From: a virus
DNA length: 22,154 nt
Direction: 5' to 3' (one strand)
Virus record (IMG/VR): IMGVR_UViG_3300037502_004040
Location: 1 to 22,154 of that record
Of this stretch, positions 14,530 through 21,702 are shown in pieces; the first letter of the stretch is position 1, and each line of letters begins with the position of its first letter. A program made the translations under genes and the position numbers. The notes under the pieces were generated by a model. That model was not told where the DNA came from and ran no database searches. It worked only from the letters and a program-made list of their open reading frames with translations.

Positions 14530-17114
14530 TAGCCTCTCCCCCTTCCAAGTGATACTCTTTGACGATAGAACTCCAGCTCATAAGCCAGTTGTTCGATGTC
14601 TTTCTCTGTATTGTTTACAAATTTATCTATATTAAGGGTAAGTCCTCCACGACCAGTGCTATCTCCCATAATTTGATTGGTCTGATAATCGTTATAGATT
14701 TTACTTCCACGAGGTAGCTCTACAAGCTCTGGTCCAAGTTCTCCTACCATGGTAAGTCCCCCTTGAAAGAAGGAAGTTCCTGCAAAGTTCTTTCTAAAAG
14801 GAGTTGTTACTGCATTTACCACATTCTCCGTGATATTTCTAATTCTATTGGTGAAAGTTGCTTCTTTGTTTTCCACCCTCTGATTATTCCATTCACGAAG
14901 CCGGTTGATTCCGTTTTGAATAGCATCTCTAACTTTTGAAAAAGCATTAGAAACTTTATCTGCCATGGCTGAAAACTTTCCACCTGTAAGGCTGTCCATG
15001 GTGTTTAGTGCTGTACTCCATACAGACTTATAGCCTTCAGTATAGGTGACTATAACACCTCTAATACCTCCACCATTTTCTTCAATTCGACCTTTGATAT
15101 TGCTCCAAGCTGAAGCTGTGTTACTCTTTAAGAACTCCCATGTTTCATTAGTCCTGCCCTTGACATTGTCCCAGCCATTTTGAATAGACTCACCCATGGA
15201 AGATAAAGTTTCGCTGGTACTTTCCTTGATGCTAGTCCATCTTTCACTAATCCCTGTTTTTACATTCTCCCAGGCTTCAGCTGTACTTTCTTTGATAGAG
15301 TTCCACCTTTCAGAGATGGCATCTTTCAGTTCTCCTGCCTTCTCCTTAATGGTATCCCAGTTTTTATAGAGGGCTACACCAACTGCAGTAATCCCCACTA
15401 TAGCTGCTACAGCAATTCCAATAGGTCCTGTTAAGGCTGTAAAGGCGGCAGCTAATACTCCTTTTATTGCAACAAGTCCACCTGCAGCTGCAGAGGCCCC
15501 TCCTACGGCGGCTGTTTTGCCTGCGATAGCAAGGGATATCTTAGAGAACGCACCAATAATGGCACCCGCTCCAGCTACAATTTTCCCACCAATAATTAAA
15601 AGTGGTCCTACTGCTGCAGCTAGGGCAGCTACTTTTACAATGGTTTCTTGGGTAGCTGGACTAAGATTTGAAAACCACTCCACTGCCCTTTGAAGATTTT
15701 CAACTAAAGTCTTCAGATGAGGAACGAGGATTTCAAAGATCTCAATGGCCACTCCTTCAAGTTGAGATTTTAAAATGGTAAGTTGCCCCTGAAGGTTGTC
15801 CTGCATAATATCTGCCATTTCACCGGCAGCACCACTATATTCTCTTGTAGCATCTGTAAGCTTTTTATAATCTTCATCGGTGGCATTAATGACCGCAAGC
15901 ATTCCACTCATGGCTTCTTTTCCAAATAAAGTAGCGGCATATTGGGCCTGCTGTTCTTGAGTCAGGTTTCCAAAAGAACCCCTAAGTTGATCCATCACAT
16001 CTTTAAAGGGAAGCATATTCCCCTGAGCATCGGTTAAATTAAGGCCTAGTTCTTCAATAATGTCTGCCGCTTGTGATGTAGGCTGAGTAAGCCTGGTAAT
16101 AGCACCTCTTAAAGTTGTACCTGCTTGAGACCCTTTAATTCCTGCATTGGCCATAAGCCCAAGGGCCAAAGCGGCATCTTCTGCACTATAACCAAGTGAA
16201 CCAAAAAGTGGTGCCACATATTTAAAGGACTCTCCTAGCATTCCTACATTGGTGTTGGCATTACTTGAGGCACTGGCAAGTAGGTCTGCAAAGTTCCCGG
16301 CATCACTTGCCTGCATACCAAAGGCGGTGAGGGCATCAGTGACGATATCAGATACAGAAGCTAAACTTTCCCCACTGGCTGCTGCAAGCATCATGACACC
16401 ATTTAGACCATCCATCATTTGAGTTGTATCCCAACCTGCCATGGCCATATAGTTTAAAGCTTGGGCAGATTCACTAGCACTAAACTTTGTACTTGCTCCC
16501 ATCTCTTTTGCTTTATCAGTTAGCTTTTGGAGATCATCCCCTGTTGCTCCTGAGATGGCTTGAACTTTACTCATTTCAGCTTGGAAGTCTGAGCCTATCT
16601 TAACAGCTGCAGCTCCAATACCCACAATAGGGAGGGTGACTTTCTTCGTTAGGTCCTTCCCTACGCTCTCCATCTTCTTACCGATGTCCTGCATAGACTG
16701 GCCGATTGGCTCTAGGCTTTTACCAAGCTTGTACCAACTAGAGGATTGGACTTCGATTTGTCTATTAATGCTAGTTAGGTCCTGCTCCATCTGAACGAGT
16801 CTTGTCCTAGCTTGATTTAGTTTTATTTCTAAGTCTCCAGTAGCCTTAGCATCTTTTCCTTTGGTTTCTACTGACTTTTGATGGGCCTTTTCTAAAGCCT
16901 CTACCTTTTGTCTTTGGAGTTCTTTTTGTTTGGTTAGGGAATCAGATTTAGTTCTTAGTTTATCAAGCTCACTACCGTGTTTCCCAAGTTCAGTACTTGC
17001 AAGCTTAAACTCCGATTGAACTTTCTTCATCTCTTGATTAAGTTTCCCAATGCCGTTTTGAAATCCAGTGGAGTCAAGACCTACCCTGACATTAAGTTGA
17101 CCGATATCTGCCAT
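14529..17114 (-). CDS. Tail tape measure protein (TP901 family)
   Basis: At 861 residues it sets tail length and is ejected with the DNA. An N-terminal helical coiled coil (about 15-130) is followed by the conserved TP901 core (GAAAVKIGSDFQAEMSKV ... GWDTTQMMDGLNGVM ... GTTLRGAITRL, about 165-440). A strongly hydrophobic Ala/Gly/Ile-rich stretch (about 500-590) probably forms membrane helices. Tandem amphipathic repeats spaced by Trp (ERWNSIKES, ENVKTGISERWTSIKES, NGWDNVKG, SAWSNIKG; about 605-680) follow. An in-frame GTG at 17123 lies inside the ribosome site, so the ATG at 17114 (AAGGAGG 8 nt upstream) is taken as the start. Two terminators stand immediately upstream. Confidence 0.95.
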   Translation of the reverse strand: MADIGQLNVRVGLDSTGFQNGIGKLNQEMKKVQSEFKLASTELGKHGSELDKLRTKSDSLTKQKELQRQKVEALEKAHQKSVETKGKDAKATGDLEIKLNQARTRLVQMEQDLTSINRQIEVQSSSWYKLGKSLEPIGQSMQDIGKKMESVGKDLTKKVTLPIVGIGAAAVKIGSDFQAEMSKVQAISGATGDDLQKLTDKAKEMGASTKFSASESAQALNYMAMAGWDTTQMMDGLNGVMMLAAASGESLASVSDIVTDALTAFGMQASDAGNFADLLASASSNANTNVGMLGESFKYVAPLFGSLGYSAEDAALALGLMANAGIKGSQAGTTLRGAITRLTQPTSQAADIIEELGLNLTDAQGNMLPFKDVMDQLRGSFGNLTQEQQAQYAATLFGKEAMSGMLAVINATDEDYKKLTDATREYSGAAGEMADIMQDNLQGQLTILKSQLEGVAIEIFEILVPHLKTLVENLQRAVEWFSNLSPATQETIVKVAALAAAVGPLLIIGGKIVAGAGAIIGAFSKISLAIAGKTAAVGGASAAAGGLVAIKGVLAAAFTALTGPIGIAVAAIVGITAVGVALYKNWDTIKEKAGELKDAISERWNSIKESTAEAWENVKTGISERWTSIKESTSETLSSMGESIQNGWDNVKGRTNETWEFLKSNTASAWSNIKGRIEENGGGIRGVIVTYTEGYKSVWSTALNTMDSLTGGKFSAMADKVSNAFSKVRDAIQNGINRLREWNNQRVENKEATFTNRIRNITENVVNAVTTPFRKNFAGTSFFQGGLTMVGELGPELVELPRGSKIYNDYQTNQIMGDSTGRGGLTLNIDKFVNNTEKDIEQLAYELEFYRQRVSLGRGRG

Positions 17115-17144
17115 ATCCCTCACCTCCTTTTGGGCATAAAAAAA

Positions 17145-17161
17145 ACACCTGATTTAGGTGT
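17145..17161 (-). terminator. Terminator immediately upstream of the tape measure gene
   Basis: ACACCT-aaatc-AGGTGT is followed by eight U residues, ending about 23 nt before the tape measure ATG. There is no room for a promoter between it and the gene. Confidence 0.85.
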
Positions 17162-17177
17162 CTTGTTCCACTAAAAA

Positions 17178-17198
17178 AGCACCTGATTATCAGATGCT
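17178..17198 (-). terminator. Terminator of the RelE/YefM-type operon
   Basis: A 9-bp hairpin (AGCATCTGA-taa-TCAGGTGCT) with six U residues begins right at the toxin stop codon. It shares TCAGGTG plus the U-tract with the terminator 17 nt further on. Confidence 0.85.
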
Positions 17199-17199
17199 A

Positions 17200-17520
17200 T
17201 TAAAGTAAACTTTGATATTTTTGTCTCCCGTATAAAATCCTCATGATGTTTACCTGTTCTTTTTCTTCGTCAATGAGATAAAACACGATGTAGTTACCTA
17301 TAATAAGCTTTCGGTATCCTTTCTGTTTCAAAAATTCATCCTCTACATAGTTACAAGAAAAAGGATAATCTTTAAGCCTCATGACACTCTGTTCGATCTT
17401 CTCCAAAAGATTAACTGCTGCCCCTTCAGCATGTAATTCTTTTGATATATAGCGGTAAATTTCTTCTAAGTCCTCACTAGCAATAGGTGTAAACTTAATC
17501 CGATAGTTTCTACTTTCCAT
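17200..17520 (-). CDS. RelE/ParE-family toxin
   Basis: The 106-residue protein has the compact RelE/ParE pattern: YRIKFTPIASEDLEEIYRYI at the N-terminus, a central helix (LLEKIEQSVMRLKDYP), then YRKLIIGNYIVFYLIDEE and IMRILYGRQKY at the C-terminus. RelE members cut mRNA in the ribosome and ParE members poison gyrase; the sequence alone does not settle which. It overlaps the antitoxin gene by 11 nt (ATG inside the antitoxin's last codons), so the two are coupled. It lies between tail chaperone and tape measure genes, which is not a structural position; it is therefore an inserted cargo pair. Confidence 0.9.
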   Translation of the reverse strand: MESRNYRIKFTPIASEDLEEIYRYISKELHAEGAAVNLLEKIEQSVMRLKDYPFSCNYVEDEFLKQKGYRKLIIGNYIVFYLIDEEKEQVNIMRILYGRQKYQSLL

Positions 17521-17773
17521 ACTTACCTTTTAATCTTTCAAATACATTTTCTGCATCTTCTAGGGGCGCTCCATTTTTAAGTTGCTCTTCTGCTTTGGCT
17601 AGCTTCTCATAAAGTTCAGCTTTTGCTAATTTCTTTTCATAGGTTTCCATGCTCATCACAACCATATCACCATAGCCATTTTTTGTGATAAAGATAGGCT
17701 CTTCATTCTCATGGCATAGCTTTGAAATCTCCGTCGTATTTCGTAAGTCTTTTATAGGTCTAATCTCAGGCAT
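17510..17773 (-). CDS. Phd/YefM-type antitoxin
   Basis: The 87-residue protein starts with the DNA-binding fold typical of the family (MPEIRPIKDLRNTTEISKLC ... PIFITKNGYGDMVVMSMETY). A helical C-terminal tail (KLAKAELYEKLAKAEEQL ... ENVFERLKGKYGK) probably wraps the toxin. The ATG at 17773 has AAGGAG 8 nt upstream; an in-frame GTG at 17791 precedes the ribosome site and is rejected. It precedes the toxin gene, the usual antitoxin-first order, and probably represses its own promoter through the repeats at 17799-17827. Confidence 0.9.
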   Translation of the reverse strand: MPEIRPIKDLRNTTEISKLCHENEEPIFITKNGYGDMVVMSMETYEKKLAKAELYEKLAKAEEQLKNGAPLEDAENVFERLKGKYGK

Positions 17774-17798
17774 AATAATCGCTCCTTCCACATAAAAT

Positions 17799-17827
17799 AT
17801 TATGCTTTAATTATAGCATAATTATGC
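17799..17827 (-). promoter_or_regulatory. Promoter and operator of the RelE/YefM-type operon
   Basis: An extended -10 (TGCTATAAT, hexamer at 17815-17810) has only a weak -35 (TAGAAA). Three copies of GCATAAT surround it: a 12-bp palindrome GCATAATTATGC (17816-17827) and an inverted repeat ATTATGCT-N8-AGCATAAT (17799-17822) that share the middle copy. The inverted repeat spans the -10, a classic place for autorepression by a Phd/YefM antitoxin. Confidence 0.75.
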
Positions 17828-17846
17828 CCGCTTTTCTATATACCCT

Positions 17847-18020
17847 TTACAAAATCTCATCAATATAGGTTTGTTCCGTGGAAATCTTTCTTTTAAGAAG
17901 CTTTAAATAATAGATCATATCCATCTCATCAATTTCATAAAGCTTCCAGCCTTTGTTTAAGAGAACCAGATAAAACTGATCAATAAAATCCTGGGGATCC
18001 ATGCAGTTCCCCTCTATTCG
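17847..18020 (-). CDS. gpT extension of the tail assembly chaperone, reached by -1 frameshift
   Basis: The frame begins at the slippery site and adds 57 residues (RIEGNCMDPQDFIDQF ... YLVLLNKGWKLYEIDEMD ... YLKLLKRKISTEQTYIDEIL) to the chaperone below, giving a fusion of about 155 residues. In siphophages the short G and long GT chaperones bind tail tube subunits and the tape measure protein during assembly. The frame contains an ATG at 18002 with AGAGGGG 6 nt upstream, so a free 51-residue T protein might also be made. It sits exactly where the GT extension belongs, between chaperone and tape measure, though the toxin-antitoxin pair now intervenes. Confidence 0.82.
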   Translation of the reverse strand, partial: RIEGNCMDPQDFIDQFYLVLLNKGWKLYEIDEMDMIYYLKLLKRKISTEQTYIDEIL

Positions 18021-18026
18021 TTTTTT
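17993..18026 (-). promoter_or_regulatory. Programmed -1 frameshift signal (slippery heptamer plus stem)
   Basis: The heptamer A AAA AAC (18026-18020) lies in the correct X XXY YYZ phase, two codons before the TAG of the zero frame. After a 7-nt spacer a GGGGA/TCCCC stem with a 10-nt loop (18012-17993) follows, the usual layout of a frameshift stimulator. Confidence 0.82.
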
Positions 18027-18313
18027 TCATCACCTGCTGTGGCTTCTCCCATTTCCCCTACCACTTCATTAATACAATTCATCATGGTAGGTATCAGCTG
18101 TTTCGACGGTAGCCCCTCATAGACATCATCAATGGTAAACTGATGAGAAAACAGTTCTACAATAAAGCCTACCATTTGATCCAGTTCCTCTGGAGCCATG
18201 TCATTAAAGTTAATGCCCTTTGACACTTCAATGGTTCTTCTCACCATTCTTGCTGAAATAAAATCAGTTATAAAGGTTTTATCTTTCCCCTTTATCTTTA
18301 ATGTAATCTGCAT
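18014..18313 (-). CDS. Tail assembly chaperone (gpG-like)
   Basis: A 99-residue protein directly after the major tail protein gene and preceding the tape measure. It has a short beta-rich start (MQITLKIKGKDKTFITDFIS), a helical middle (ARMVRRTIEVSKGINFN ... ELDQMVGFIVELF ... QFTIDDVYEGLPSKQLIPTM) and an acidic, flexible end (GEATAGDEKNE) that holds the frameshift site. This layout is typical of Gram-positive siphophage chaperones. GGGAGG lies 7 nt before the ATG. A fraction of ribosomes should continue into the T frame. Confidence 0.88.
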   Translation of the reverse strand: MQITLKIKGKDKTFITDFISARMVRRTIEVSKGINFNDMAPEELDQMVGFIVELFSHQFTIDDVYEGLPSKQLIPTMMNCINEVVGEMGEATAGDEKNE

Positions 18314-18328
18314 CTTTTAACCTCCCAT

Positions 18329-18925
18329 CTATTCTTCTAATCCCTCTCCGTTTTCTTTACCATTTTCCTCTTCCAGTGCATCACCTGGTACTTTTTCAAA
18401 CCAGCTATCAGCTCCTATAAACTCAGGTGTCCCTTCATCGGCAGTCCTCTTCCACTCTCCATCATATGCCCTTGGCATAAAAACAAATTTTAGCTGTGGT
18501 GTCTTATGCTCCACATTGTCTTTTTTGGTGGAGTAGTCCTCTGCCATGGGCTGGGCCACACCTTTTAATAGCCAGATGTATCTATACTTCCCACTTGACT
18601 TTTGACTTCTAAAACCTAGGGCCACATGAGGTGGTTTATCAGAGGCCTTTTCGATTAAAACCCCATCCTTTACTTCACTTCCTGTAAGCTCTGCCCTGGT
18701 CTTCAGCTGAAGGTCTGCAGTTTCAATTTCTACATCAATCTTTCCAAGAGCCGATACGGATTCCCATAGCTGGTCATCTGCATAAAGTTCCTGGGTATTG
18801 ACTGTAGGGTTAATGGTGGCGTTCATGGCACCTGCCAGAGGTTTAATTACACCATAAAGCACACCCTCGTTTGTATCTTCTTCTAAAATAGCATAGTGTA
18901 AATCTTTAAGTCCTACTTGAGCCAT
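18329..18925 (-). CDS. Major tail tube protein (phi13 family)
   Basis: The 198-residue protein polymerises into the tail tube. The N-terminus (VGLKDLHYAILEED ... YGVIKPLAGAMNATINP) and the core with SVSALGKIDVEIETADL, ALGFRSQKSSGKYRYIWLLKGVAQP and QLKFVFMPRAYDGEWKRTADEG match the phi13-type major tail protein family. The C-terminal about 20 residues are highly acidic (EEENGKENGEGLEE), probably a disordered tail. RBS GGGAGG lies 7 nt upstream, and the ATG directly follows the previous stop. Confidence 0.92.
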   Translation of the reverse strand: MAQVGLKDLHYAILEEDTNEGVLYGVIKPLAGAMNATINPTVNTQELYADDQLWESVSALGKIDVEIETADLQLKTRAELTGSEVKDGVLIEKASDKPPHVALGFRSQKSSGKYRYIWLLKGVAQPMAEDYSTKKDNVEHKTPQLKFVFMPRAYDGEWKRTADEGTPEFIGADSWFEKVPGDALEEENGKENGEGLEE

Positions 18926-19252
18926 TTACTTTTCCTCCCTTCGATAGCGCATCACTTTGTGATACACCTTTGTATCTTTTTCATAAAGGTCATAAAAATT
19001 CAGTTTTATAAATCCTGCCTCTTTCATCTGCTTGTGTACTTCTTTTACTAAATCCGTATAGTCTTCTTTAGACCACAAGTCTATCTGAATATACTGGCCA
19101 CCGATTTCCTCTTCATCATCTGCATGAAGCTCTGCCTTTTCCAGATAAGAAAAGAAGGTAATATAGGTGTCTGCCTTTCCACTATAGGTTTGAAAAGCTA
19201 CTGGAATACTTAAAGGGCTAAGAGCAAGCAGAATATCTTTATTTAAACTCAT
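18926..19252 (-). CDS. Putative tail terminator / tail completion protein
   Basis: A 108-residue protein between the gp10-like protein and the major tail protein, the usual site of the tail terminator (gp17/gpU-like, DUF3168-type). The sequence shows SLNKDILLALSPLSIPVAFQ, a central beta strand pair (YIQIDLWSKEDYTDL) and a C-terminal KVYHKVMRYRREE strand, compatible with that fold. Assignment rests largely on gene order. Its ATG overlaps the end of the gp10-like gene by 4 nt. Confidence 0.72.
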   Translation of the reverse strand: MSLNKDILLALSPLSIPVAFQTYSGKADTYITFFSYLEKAELHADDEEEIGGQYIQIDLWSKEDYTDLVKEVHKQMKEAGFIKLNFYDLYEKDTKVYHKVMRYRREEK

Positions 19253-19620
19253 AGCCCCAGCCCCTTTCTAATCTCTTCTGATATCTTATTCATGGCTTCA
19301 TTTTTAGATTTTTCATAGCCTCTACCCATAAAGGGATTAGCCTTAATGTGGACCGTTCCAAATTCTATAAACTTGCCATAAAAACCATCATTTCCTGGCC
19401 CTACTTCCACATGTTTCATCCCATCTTTGGTTTTTACACCAGAGGTTTTAATGCTTTTCTTAAGGGTTCCGGAGCGAACAGGCGCTTCATTTTTTATGGC
19501 GTCTTCCACCACACTGCCGGCTTCTCTTAAGGCTTTATTCTCCACCCTTTTACTCTGATCACCTAACTTCCCAAGTTCTGATAAAAGCTCTTCAACTCCT
19601 TCAAGTTCCATCTTAGCCAC
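19249..19620 (-). CDS. HK97 gp10-family protein (neck/tail completion)
   Basis: The 123-residue protein shows the gp10-family pattern: ELEGVEELLSELGKLG helix, EAGSVVEDAIKNEAPVRSGTLKKSIK, then HVEVGPGNDGFYGKFIEFGT and ANPFMGRGYEKSK. Members act at the head-tail joint. The first codon is GTG, with AGGAGG 9 nt upstream. An ATG three codons further in is 18 nt from that site, so GTG is preferred. It overlaps the head closure gene by 8 nt. Confidence 0.9.
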   Translation of the reverse strand: MAKMELEGVEELLSELGKLGDQSKRVENKALREAGSVVEDAIKNEAPVRSGTLKKSIKTSGVKTKDGMKHVEVGPGNDGFYGKFIEFGTVHIKANPFMGRGYEKSKNEAMNKISEEIRKGLGL

Positions 19621-19939
19621 TAGGCATCACCTCCTGGCCACGAATTTCAATCCACTTATTTTTGTATTTGATATTATCGATTGCGATGATGTTATAGCGT
19701 TTCTCATTAAAAAGAATTACCATGGAAGGTTCTATGCCTTTTACATACCGAATGGTAAACTTCACTGTATGCTCTGCCTGCACCTGAGCCGCTTCGTAAA
19801 ATTCTCTACCATGAAGATGGCTCGCTGCTGCCCATACTGTCTTTACATCTTCCCATGTTTCTATTTCAAATCCATTGGGATTTATGGTGATATTTTTCTT
19901 TTGAAAGGTAATCCTATGTCTTAATTCTCCTATCTCCAT
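19613..19939 (-). CDS. Head closure protein (head-tail adaptor, SPP1 gp16-like)
   Basis: The 108-residue protein begins MEIGELRHRITFQKKN, the characteristic start of phage head-tail adaptor proteins, followed by NGFEIETWEDVKTVWAAASHLHGREFYEA and ending in NIIAIDNIKYKNKWIEIRGQE. It joins the connector ring to the tail. The start at 19939 is preferred over in-frame upstream codons because the protein then has the family length and the gene lies just after the connector stop with a TGGTGA site; starts further up would extend into the connector gene. Confidence 0.9.
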   Translation of the reverse strand: MEIGELRHRITFQKKNITINPNGFEIETWEDVKTVWAAASHLHGREFYEAAQVQAEHTVKFTIRYVKGIEPSMVILFNEKRYNIIAIDNIKYKNKWIEIRGQEVMPSG

Positions 19940-19943
19940 AACA

Positions 19944-20216
19944 TCACCAGCTTTCTTTTCTGTAAGGGCTAAGAAGTCTTTTGATGACATCAAGGGTAGT
20001 TTTAAAGCCTTCTCCTTCCCTTTTTTCATACATTGAAGCTATGGAAAATAGGACTGCATTTTTCACAAGCTCTGGAACCTCTTCAAAATCTGTTAAGGGG
20101 TATCTTAGGATTCCTTCGCAAAGTTCTACCGATGCTTCTATCAAAGATGTAATAAGGGAATCTTCTTCATCTCCATCAATTCTTACATATAATTTAACCT
20201 CATCAAGATCTAACAT
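19944..20216 (-). CDS. Head-tail connector protein (gp6-like)
   Basis: The 90-residue, mainly helical protein has the Phage_gp6-type pattern LDEVKLYVRIDGDEEDSLIT, SLIEASVELCEGIL, then PELVKNAVLFSIASMYEKRE and VIKRLLSPYR. It forms the adaptor ring under the portal. The gene lies between the capsid block and the head closure gene, the standard order. Confidence 0.9.
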   Translation of the reverse strand: MLDLDEVKLYVRIDGDEEDSLITSLIEASVELCEGILRYPLTDFEEVPELVKNAVLFSIASMYEKREGEGFKTTLDVIKRLLSPYRKESW

Positions 20217-20224
20217 CTTCCCAC

Positions 20225-20404
20225 CTACCCATCGGTTTTAGGCTTCGTAGTACTGGCTTTCTTTGGCGGCTCTTTTCCTTTTACTTCTGTAGCCACACCA
20301 GCTTCAATCCATTCTTTTGCTTTTTTATCTTCCAGCTCCACTTCTTCACCTTTTTTATAACTAAAATCTAGTCCCGAAAGGGATGTCTTTAATTTTACTT
20401 TCAC
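20225..20404 (-). CDS. Small phage protein of unknown function
   Basis: A 59-residue, lysine-rich protein: a predicted small beta domain (VKLKTSLSGLDFSYKKGEEV, then WIEAGVATEV) and a basic disordered tail (KGKEPPKKASTTKPKTDG). Similar short genes often sit between capsid and connector in clostridial prophages, but I cannot assign a function. The start is GTG at 20404, with GGAGGTG 6 nt upstream; an upstream in-frame GTG lies within the ribosome site. Confidence 0.7.
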   Translation of the reverse strand: MKVKLKTSLSGLDFSYKKGEEVELEDKKAKEWIEAGVATEVKGKEPPKKASTTKPKTDG

Positions 20405-20434
20405 CCATCTCACCTCCACTTTCTTTAGAAACCC

Positions 20435-20475
20435 TTAAAGAGAGGCATAAAAAAAGACCTCTCTTTAAAAGTCTT
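20435..20475 (-). terminator. Terminator after the capsid gene, overlapping an alternative hairpin
   Basis: The minus-strand RNA can form a 9-bp terminator hairpin (20475-20454, AAGACTTTT / AGAGGTCTT region) followed by seven U residues. It can instead form a perfect 11-bp hairpin TTAAAGAGAGG / CCTCTCTTTAA (20468-20458 with 20445-20435) that uses part of the terminator and encloses the U-tract. Only one can exist at a time. Confidence 0.75.
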
Positions 20476-20499
20476 GGGGTATTCTAATAATTAATTTTT

Positions 20500-21690
20500 C
20501 TATGCAGATTTCATGGTTAGTACCTTCACCGCTTCAGGAAGGATTAACTTTCCATCTACCCTTTGGTAAGCCCTAAAACCTACTTGACCACTTGCAGCAT
20601 AAAGCTCACTTAATCTTTGGAATGATCTACCCTGTCTATCTGCAATCCAGTAGTAGGAGTAATCTCCAAAGGCTAGTGCCTTTTCTCCTGCAGCAATCTC
20701 AGGCATAAAGGTTGAAGTTTTCACCGGGTTATTTAAAATCTTATCCGGCACTCCCACCTGTACAGATGGCTGCCAGATATATTGCCCGTTGTCATCCTTA
20801 AGCTTTCTGATGGCCTTGGCAGTGCTGTCATTGAGTAACCATGTGGCATTTTTTCTATAAGGCTCTCTTAGTGAATGCCAAAGGTCAATCACCTCATCAA
20901 AGGTAATGGCATCTGCCACAACACTTGTTACCCCAACTTGTGCTGAGTTAAGAACTCCCGTTGGCTTATTGGTTCCATTCCCTTTAATAAAAGCTTCCTC
21001 TTCAGCTGCACCAATACGTCTGGCAAACTCTGTGGCAATATAATTCTCAAGATTAAATACACTGTCATTTAAAAGCTCCTCGGAAACCTTGATAATGGTT
21101 CCAAGCTTATGGGCACCTAAAATCACTTGGCTAAAGGTATCGTCACTTTCAGTAAAGGCTCCACCCTCTTCAATCCATGAAGCTGTTCCCTTAGAAGAAA
21201 CTACTGGGATCTGTCTGTCTCCATAGGATGTGGTGATGACCTTAGCAAGGGTTCTCATAATATTGGCATCGTTTAAAGCCTGAATTAAGGTGGCTTCAAA
21301 CTCATCGGGAACAAGGTAGCCCCCTTCTGAATCCTGACCAATACGAAGGGCATTTTCTGCCCCAAAGCTCCCTTTACTTCTCATGGCATTCCAGAAGGCA
21401 TTTTTGTACTCCTTTGATCCTTTGCCTTTTCTTTCCGGCTCATCTGGATTCATAGGGTTAGATGCGATAGGGTTACTTGTTGCCCTTGAAAGTTCTAAAT
21501 CAAGTGCAGCTTGTCTTTCTAATCGCTCCACCTCTTTTCCAAGGGCCACAACCTCTGCTTCCATCTTTTCATAGACTGCTTCATCCTCTGGTGCAATCAG
21601 ACCATCTTTTCCACGTTTTTCATCGAGAAATGCCTTAGCATCTTCCCACACCTTAGCTCTTTTTTCACGTAATTCTAAAATTCTATTCAT
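20500..21690 (-). CDS. Major capsid protein (HK97 fold) with N-terminal scaffold domain
   Basis: The 396-residue protein starts with a charged coiled coil (MNRILELREKRAKVWEDAK ... VVALGKEVERLERQAALD, residues 1-70) that acts as an internal scaffold and is normally cut off by the protease encoded just upstream. The shell domain begins near residue 95 and carries family motifs: GYLVPDEFEATLIQALNDAN, ASWIEEGGAFTESDDTF, KLGTIIKVSEELLNDS, then AEEEAFIKGNGTNKPTGVLN and YYWIADRQGRSFQRL. RBS AGGAGG stands 9 nt before the ATG. Length is normal for the group. Confidence 0.96.
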   Translation of the reverse strand: MNRILELREKRAKVWEDAKAFLDEKRGKDGLIAPEDEAVYEKMEAEVVALGKEVERLERQAALDLELSRATSNPIASNPMNPDEPERKGKGSKEYKNAFWNAMRSKGSFGAENALRIGQDSEGGYLVPDEFEATLIQALNDANIMRTLAKVITTSYGDRQIPVVSSKGTASWIEEGGAFTESDDTFSQVILGAHKLGTIIKVSEELLNDSVFNLENYIATEFARRIGAAEEEAFIKGNGTNKPTGVLNSAQVGVTSVVADAITFDEVIDLWHSLREPYRKNATWLLNDSTAKAIRKLKDDNGQYIWQPSVQVGVPDKILNNPVKTSTFMPEIAAGEKALAFGDYSYYWIADRQGRSFQRLSELYAASGQVGFRAYQRVDGKLILPEAVKVLTMKSA

Positions 21691-21702
21691 TATCCATTCC
21701 TC

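Noticed and set aside
19940-20029. Longer head closure protein starting at 20029
   Set aside because: The extra 30 residues are encoded wholly within the connector gene and match no head-tail adaptor; the family normally starts with the MEIGELRHRITFQ segment.
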